Of a stretch of DNA of 64,000 bases, positions 59,789 through 64,000 are shown in pieces. The notes under the pieces were generated by a model that saw nothing but the letters and a program-made list of their open reading frames with translations, did no database searches and was not told the origin of the DNA. Source of the stretch: Actinomyces johnsonii (GTDB lineage: Bacteria; Actinomycetota; Actinomycetes; Actinomycetales; Actinomycetaceae); assembly GCF_006546835.1 (NCBI RefSeq), contig NZ_VICB01000004.1, positions 62,001 to 126,000 of the forward strand, in the 5' to 3' direction. The translations under genes were made by a program, and so were the position numbers. The first letter of the stretch is position 1, and each line of letters starts with the position of its first letter.

Positions 59789-62700
59789 GTGAGTACCACG
59801 CCCGATGACGAGTCCCGGGACTCTTCCTCCGACGAGTCCTCGAGCACGTCTTCCGGCTCGTCCCGGCAGAAGAAATCCTCCAGTGACAGGACAGGGCTGT
59901 TCGGCTTGGGGCGCTTCGGTAGAGGCGGGATCCGCCCTCCGCGCGCACCGCGCAGCAGGACCGCGCGGCGTCGTCCCGGGCCCCTGGCGCTGACCATCTC
60001 GATCATCGCCGCGATCGCCGTCATCATCGGCATCATGTCGCAGGTGTGGACCGAGGTCCTCTGGTACAGCCAGATCGGCTACGCCCGCGTGTTGTGGACG
60101 CAGTGGATTGCTCTCATTGTCCTGTTCCTGGTGGGGTTCGCCGTCATGTTCGGAGCCGTCTTCGTCTCGATGACGGCGGCCTACCGGGCCCGGGAGATCG
60201 GGGTGCCCGACGACGAGGCCACCCGTAACCTGGAGGCTTACCGCACGGTCATCGAGCCCCTGCGACGGCGCCTGACTTGGGCGGTGCCCGCTGTGCTGGC
60301 TCTGTTCGGCTCGGCCTGGGAGCTGGCCCCCAGCTGGCGCGAGGTTCTCCTGGCCTTCAATGCGCAGTCCTTCGGCGTCAAGGATCCCCAGTTCGGTATC
60401 GACGTCTCCTTCTACATCTTCATTCTGCCCGCCGTGCTGATACTCCTCTCCTTCCTGTCGGGCGTCGTCCTGTTCTCCGGGGTGGCCTCCGTCGTCGTCC
60501 ACTACCTGTACGGCGGCATCTCCGTGGTGCGCAGGCCCCACTTCACCAAGGCGGCCCGCATCCACCTGGCCGTCTTCCTGGCGCTGTACGCTGTCATCCG
60601 GGCGGTGGGCTACTGGCTGGGGCGCTACAGCGCCCTGTACGCCTCCAACTCCAAGTTCGACGGCGCCAACTACACCGACGTCAACGCGGTCATCCCCGCC
60701 AACGCCATCCTCGCGGCAATCGCCTTGGCAGTGGCGATCCTCTTCATCGCCTCGGTGCGCTCCAGCTCCTGGCGCCTGCCGATCATCGGTGTGGTCGTCA
60801 TGATCGTCTCCTCGCTGGTGGTGGGCACCGCCTACCCGCTGGTGATCCAGAACTTCGTCGTCGACCCCAACGCCCAGCGCCAGGAGGCGGAGTACATCCA
60901 GCGCAACATCAACGCCACCAAGGCCGCCTACGGCCTGGAGAATGTGGAGACCACCAACTACGACGCCACGACGACGGCGACGGCCGGACAGCTGGAGAAG
61001 GACGCGGAATCCACCGCCTCGATCCGTCTGCTCGACCCGGGCCTGGTCTCACCGACCTTCCAGCAGCTCCAGCAGAACAAGCAGTACTACTCGTTTGCGA
61101 ACCGCCTCAACGTGGACCGCTACAAGTTGGACTCCACCAGTCGGGACACGGTCATCGCCGTGCGGGAGCTGAACCTGTCCGGCCTCGGTGAGGGGCAGCA
61201 GACCTGGGTCAACGAGCACACGGTGTACACCCACGGCTACGGCGTGGTGAACGCCTACGGCAACACGGTGGCCTCCGGCGGCTATCCCTCCTTCTGGGAA
61301 GGCGGTATCCCGTCCAAGGGGGACCTGGGCGAGTACGAGCCCCGGATCTACTTCGGTCAGTCCTTGCCGTCGTACTCCATCGTCGGCGGCAAGGATAACG
61401 GCTCGCCGCGCGAGCTGGACTACCCCGATGACGAGTCCAAGACCGGCCAGGTCAACACCACCTTCTCCGGCAACGGCGGGCCGAGCGTATCGAACCCGCT
61501 CAACCGGCTGCTCTACGCCGCCAAGTTCCAGGAGGCCAACATCCTCTTCTCCCAGGAGGTGCGCGAGGGCTCCCAGATCCTCTACGACCGGAACCCGGCC
61601 ACGCGCGTCTCCAAGGTGGCCCCCTGGCTGACCTTGGACAACAGCCCCTACCCGGCCGTCGTCGACCATGACGACAACCCGGCCACGCCCAAGCGGGTGA
61701 TGTGGATCCTCGACGGCTACACCACCACGAACAACTATCCCTACTCCCAGCACGAGTCGCTGGCCAAGGCCTCGGCCACCGCCAACGGCCAGGGCGGACT
61801 GCTCGGGGCGCCGGAGGAGTCCAACTACGTGCGCAACTCCGTCAAGGCCGTCGTCGACGCCTACGACGGATCGGTCAAGCTCTACCAGTGGGACGACAAG
61901 GACCCGATCCTCAAGGCCTGGGAGAAGGTCTTCCCCGGCTCGGTCACGCCCATGAGTCAGATGAGCGCCGACCTCATCGCGCACATGCGCTACCCGGAGG
62001 ACCTGTTCAACGTCCAGCGCACGATGATGGCGAGCTATCACGTCAACGATGCCGCGGAGTTCTACTCCGGTGGTGACTTCTGGAAGATCCCAGATGACCC
62101 GACCACGACCAACCAGGACCAGCAGGCCCCCTACTACCTGACCCTCAAGATGCCGGGCCAGGATCAGGCGACCTTCTCCCTGTCCAGCGTCTACATCATC
62201 GGCGGAAACACTAACCGCAACGTGCTCACCGGCTTCCTCGCGGTGGACTCCGAGACGTCTCCCGGAACCGGGAAGAAGGGCGAGCGCAGTCCCAGCTACG
62301 GCAAACTGAGACTCCTGGAGCTGCCGAGGTCATCGAACGTCTCCGGGCCGGGCCAGGTCCAGAATATCTTCGACTCCAACCCGACGGCCTCCACGACCCT
62401 GAACCTGCTCTCCCAGCAGGGCTCCCAGGTCATCAAGGGCAACCTGCTGACGCTGCCCGTGGGAGGCGGCCTGCTCTACGTCCAGCCGGTCTACGTCCAG
62501 TCCTCATCCGGTACGCAATACCCGCTACTGCGCAAGGTGCTGGTCTCCTTCGGAGACAACGTCGGCTTCGCGGATACCCTCTCCGAGGCGCTCGACCAGG
62601 TCTTCGGCGGCAATTCCGGGGCGACGACGGGGGAGCAGGCCGTTAACGGGGATGCCGGCGCCGCCAATGACACCAATGAGTCCACCGATGGCAACAATCC

Positions 62701-62971
62701 GACGGCGGGCGGGGGAGCGGCCTCGCCGGCCCCCAGCGCCGAGACCACGGCCTCCGCAAGCGCACCGGCGTCCCAGTCCGCGGACCCGTCGGCTTCTGGA
62801 GCCTCGGATCCGAAGGCGGAACTCAGTCAGGCCCTGTCGGACGCCCAGGCCGCGATGACCGATTCGGACAACGCCAGGAGCAAGGGCGACTGGGCCGCCT
62901 ACGGTGAGGCGCAGAAGCGCCTCAGTGACGCCGTTAACCGGGCCGCCGCCGCACAGCAGAAGATGGGCTGA
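59789..62971 (+). CDS. UPF0182 family large membrane protein
   Basis: 1060 residues. I chose GTG 59789 (VSTTPDDESRD, with a purine-rich GGGAGCAGGA site); the frame is open 630 bases further back through the PPA1309 shadow. Ser-rich cytoplasmic start, then about seven membrane spans within residues 70-350, a large outer domain (ESNYVRNSVKAVVDAYDGSV, AHMRYPEDLF, YYLTLKMPG) and a Ser/Ala/Pro-rich tail of about 120 residues ending in a helical repeat. The family (Rv3193c-like) has no established function. Followed by a hairpin terminator. Confidence 0.93.
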   Translation: MSTTPDDESRDSSSDESSSTSSGSSRQKKSSSDRTGLFGLGRFGRGGIRPPRAPRSRTARRRPGPLALTISIIAAIAVIIGIMSQVWTEVLWYSQIGYARVLWTQWIALIVLFLVGFAVMFGAVFVSMTAAYRAREIGVPDDEATRNLEAYRTVIEPLRRRLTWAVPAVLALFGSAWELAPSWREVLLAFNAQSFGVKDPQFGIDVSFYIFILPAVLILLSFLSGVVLFSGVASVVVHYLYGGISVVRRPHFTKAARIHLAVFLALYAVIRAVGYWLGRYSALYASNSKFDGANYTDVNAVIPANAILAAIALAVAILFIASVRSSSWRLPIIGVVVMIVSSLVVGTAYPLVIQNFVVDPNAQRQEAEYIQRNINATKAAYGLENVETTNYDATTTATAGQLEKDAESTASIRLLDPGLVSPTFQQLQQNKQYYSFANRLNVDRYKLDSTSRDTVIAVRELNLSGLGEGQQTWVNEHTVYTHGYGVVNAYGNTVASGGYPSFWEGGIPSKGDLGEYEPRIYFGQSLPSYSIVGGKDNGSPRELDYPDDESKTGQVNTTFSGNGGPSVSNPLNRLLYAAKFQEANILFSQEVREGSQILYDRNPATRVSKVAPWLTLDNSPYPAVVDHDDNPATPKRVMWILDGYTTTNNYPYSQHESLAKASATANGQGGLLGAPEESNYVRNSVKAVVDAYDGSVKLYQWDDKDPILKAWEKVFPGSVTPMSQMSADLIAHMRYPEDLFNVQRTMMASYHVNDAAEFYSGGDFWKIPDDPTTTNQDQQAPYYLTLKMPGQDQATFSLSSVYIIGGNTNRNVLTGFLAVDSETSPGTGKKGERSPSYGKLRLLELPRSSNVSGPGQVQNIFDSNPTASTTLNLLSQQGSQVIKGNLLTLPVGGGLLYVQPVYVQSSSGTQYPLLRKVLVSFGDNVGFADTLSEALDQVFGGNSGATTGEQAVNGDAGAANDTNESTDGNNPTAGGGAASPAPSAETTASASAPASQSADPSASGASDPKAELSQALSDAQAAMTDSDNARSKGDWAAYGEAQKRLSDAVNRAAAAQQKMG

Positions 62972-62989
62972 GCGCACTGCCTGCGACAT

Positions 62990-63042
62990 GAGGACGTGCC
63001 CTGCCACCCGCCTCACCGGGCGGTGAGCAAGGGCACGTCCTC
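62990..63042 (+). terminator. Terminator of the UPF0182 gene
   Basis: Outer arms 62990-63002 (GAGGACGTGCCCT) and 63030-63042 are exact reverse complements, with an inner short stem in the loop (CACCCGCC with GGCGGTG). Confidence 0.75.
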
Positions 63043-63089
63043 GCTATTTGCCCTGAGGGCGCGACGGAGCCTAAGGTTGGTCTCGCCAA

Positions 63090-63166
63090 CGCGGGGTGGA
63101 GCAGTTCGGTAGCTCGCCGGGCTCATAACCCGGAGGTCGCAGGTTCGAATCCTGTCCCCGCTACCA
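63090..63166 (+). tRNA. Initiator tRNA-Met (anticodon CAT)
   Basis: 77 nt including an encoded CCA. Acceptor stem GCGGGG pairs with CCCCGC, while position 1 (C) faces T72 and is unpaired, an initiator hallmark. The anticodon loop CTCATAA sits on a stem with three consecutive G-C pairs (GGG/CCC), the second hallmark. T-arm GGTTCGAATCC is canonical. Confidence 0.97.
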
Positions 63167-63170
63167 CTCC

Positions 63171-63206
63171 AGAGGAGCCCGGTCCTTCCCAGGACCGGGC
63201 TCCTCT
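63171..63206 (+). terminator. Strong terminator downstream of tRNA-Met
   Basis: A 16-bp perfect stem (AGAGGAGCCCGGTCCT, 63171-63186, with 63191-63206) around the loop TCCC, 5 bp after the tRNA, followed by a T-rich stretch. Confidence 0.9.
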
Positions 63207-63283
63207 GCTCTGTCTGTGCGGAGGATTGTCGGTTGGGGTTGTGGGTTGTCTGCGCGCTCGGCGGATCTGTGCGAAACTCAAGT

Positions 63284-64000
63284 ATGGCGAAGAAGCACCC
63301 CACCATGGACCGTTCCCTGTACGAGGCCGAGCTGCTGAGGCTGCAGGCGGAGCTGGTCGAGATGCAGGAGTGGGTCAGGGCCACTGGAGCCCGCGTCGTC
63401 GTCATCTTCGAGGGGCGTGATGCGGCCGGCAAGGGCGGAGCGATCAAGCGCATCACCGAGTACCTCAACCCGCGCATCGCTCGTGTGGTCGCGCTGCCTG
63501 TGCCCACCGAGCGCGAGCGCACCCAGTGGTACTTCCAGCGCTACATCGCGCACCTGCCCGCTGCTGGTGAGATCTGCCTGTTCGACCGCTCCTGGTACAA
63601 CCGCGGCGGCGTCGAGCACGTTATGGGCTACTGCACCCCGGAGGAGCACCGGCGCTTCCTCCAGCAGTGCCCGGTCTTCGAGAGGATGCTCGTCGACGAC
63701 GGCATCCTGCTGCGCAAGTACTGGTTCTCCGTGCCCCAGAAGGAGCAGTACAAGCGCTTCAAATCGAGGATGACCGACCCCATGCGCCGATGGAAGCTCT
63801 CGCCCACGGACCTGGAGGCTCTGCCCCGCTGGGAGGACTACTCGCGCGCCAAGGACGAGATGTTCGTCCACACCGACATCGACTCCGCCCGCTGGCACGT
63901 CGTGGAGTCCGCGGACAAGCGTAAGGCGCGCATCAATATGATCCACCACCTGCTGGAGTCCATCCCCTACCAGCACGTGGAACGCCCAGAGATGAAGTTC
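63284..64000 (+). CDS. ppk2: Polyphosphate kinase 2 (3' end beyond the window)
   Basis: The first 239 residues are present. Walker A VIFEGRDAAGKGGAIKRI near residue 46, Walker B/lid region LFDRSWYNRGGVEHVMG, then LLRKYWFSVPQKEQYKRF and WKLSPTDLEAL. This is a single-domain PPK2 that uses polyphosphate to phosphorylate nucleoside diphosphates (class I pattern) or the reverse. Start ATG 63284 (MAKKHPTMDRSLYEAEL); a start at 63305 is possible. No clear ribosome binding site. Confidence 0.95.
   Translation, partial: MAKKHPTMDRSLYEAELLRLQAELVEMQEWVRATGARVVVIFEGRDAAGKGGAIKRITEYLNPRIARVVALPVPTERERTQWYFQRYIAHLPAAGEICLFDRSWYNRGGVEHVMGYCTPEEHRRFLQQCPVFERMLVDDGILLRKYWFSVPQKEQYKRFKSRMTDPMRRWKLSPTDLEALPRWEDYSRAKDEMFVHTDIDSARWHVVESADKRKARINMIHHLLESIPYQHVERPEMKF

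Overview
The window is high-GC DNA with an actinobacterial gene set: a GlgE-pathway glucan cluster, UvrD2, a UPF0182 protein, a PPA1309-family protein and a YlbL-like PDZ/Lon protease. Together with a type I-G (formerly I-U) CRISPR-Cas locus, this suggests a member of the Actinomycetaceae, probably Actinomyces. That is inference from gene content, not a database match.

Layout. 1-16300, nearly all minus strand: storage glucan and maltose-phosphate metabolism (glgP partial, then glgE-treS-mak-glgB as one transcription unit, and glgX), with trpS inside. Two AT-richer inserts interrupt it: a secreted Cys-rich precursor with a tiny translationally coupled membrane protein (1604-2658), and a decayed stretch with an alpha/beta-hydrolase pseudogene, an inverted-repeat cluster and an IS481-type transposase remnant (12670-13836). 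16513-18370, plus: etfB-etfA. 18419-29315, plus: a tightly coupled MoxR ATPase - DUF5682 - VWA - SWIM - DUF4132 cluster like E. coli yehL/M/P/Q/I, followed by a terminator and a remnant of a second DUF4132 gene. 29846-31799: a GntR/YtrA-type repressor with an ABC transporter, then a convergent AbrB-like gene.

32262-49263: the tRNA-thiolation genes mnmA and cysteine desulfurase, often neighbours in actinobacteria, lie about 15 kb apart. Between them are a 38-residue membrane protein, a DUF418 membrane protein, a two-component system, a complete-looking type I-G cas operon (csb1, csb2, cas3, csb3-like, cas4-1, cas2), a 17-repeat CRISPR array, a DUF5655 gene and gene scars. A copy of the mnmA 5' end lies at each edge of this block, and the right copy is fused in frame to a cysteine desulfurase C-terminus. 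I read this as an island.

49581-64000: ribokinase, NudC, a small membrane-anchored protein, then a block resembling the mycobacterial Rv3193c-Rv3198c neighbourhood (uvrD2, ThiF/TOMM-like protein, PDZ/Lon protease, DUF2342 protein, PPA1309 protein, UPF0182), an initiator tRNA-Met, a strong terminator and a partial ppk2.

How the genes work together: TreS, Mak, GlgE and GlgB turn trehalose/maltose into branched alpha-glucan, and GlgP and GlgX degrade it. MnmA and the desulfurase make 2-thiouridine in tRNA. Csb1/Csb2/Csb3 with crRNA should form the surveillance complex, Cas3 degrades the target, and Cas4-1 with Cas2 adds spacers. The strongest points for follow-up are the Cys-rich precursor pair, the island with its mnmA/desulfurase scar, the mosaic csb3-like gene with an in-frame stop, and the structure of the CRISPR array.
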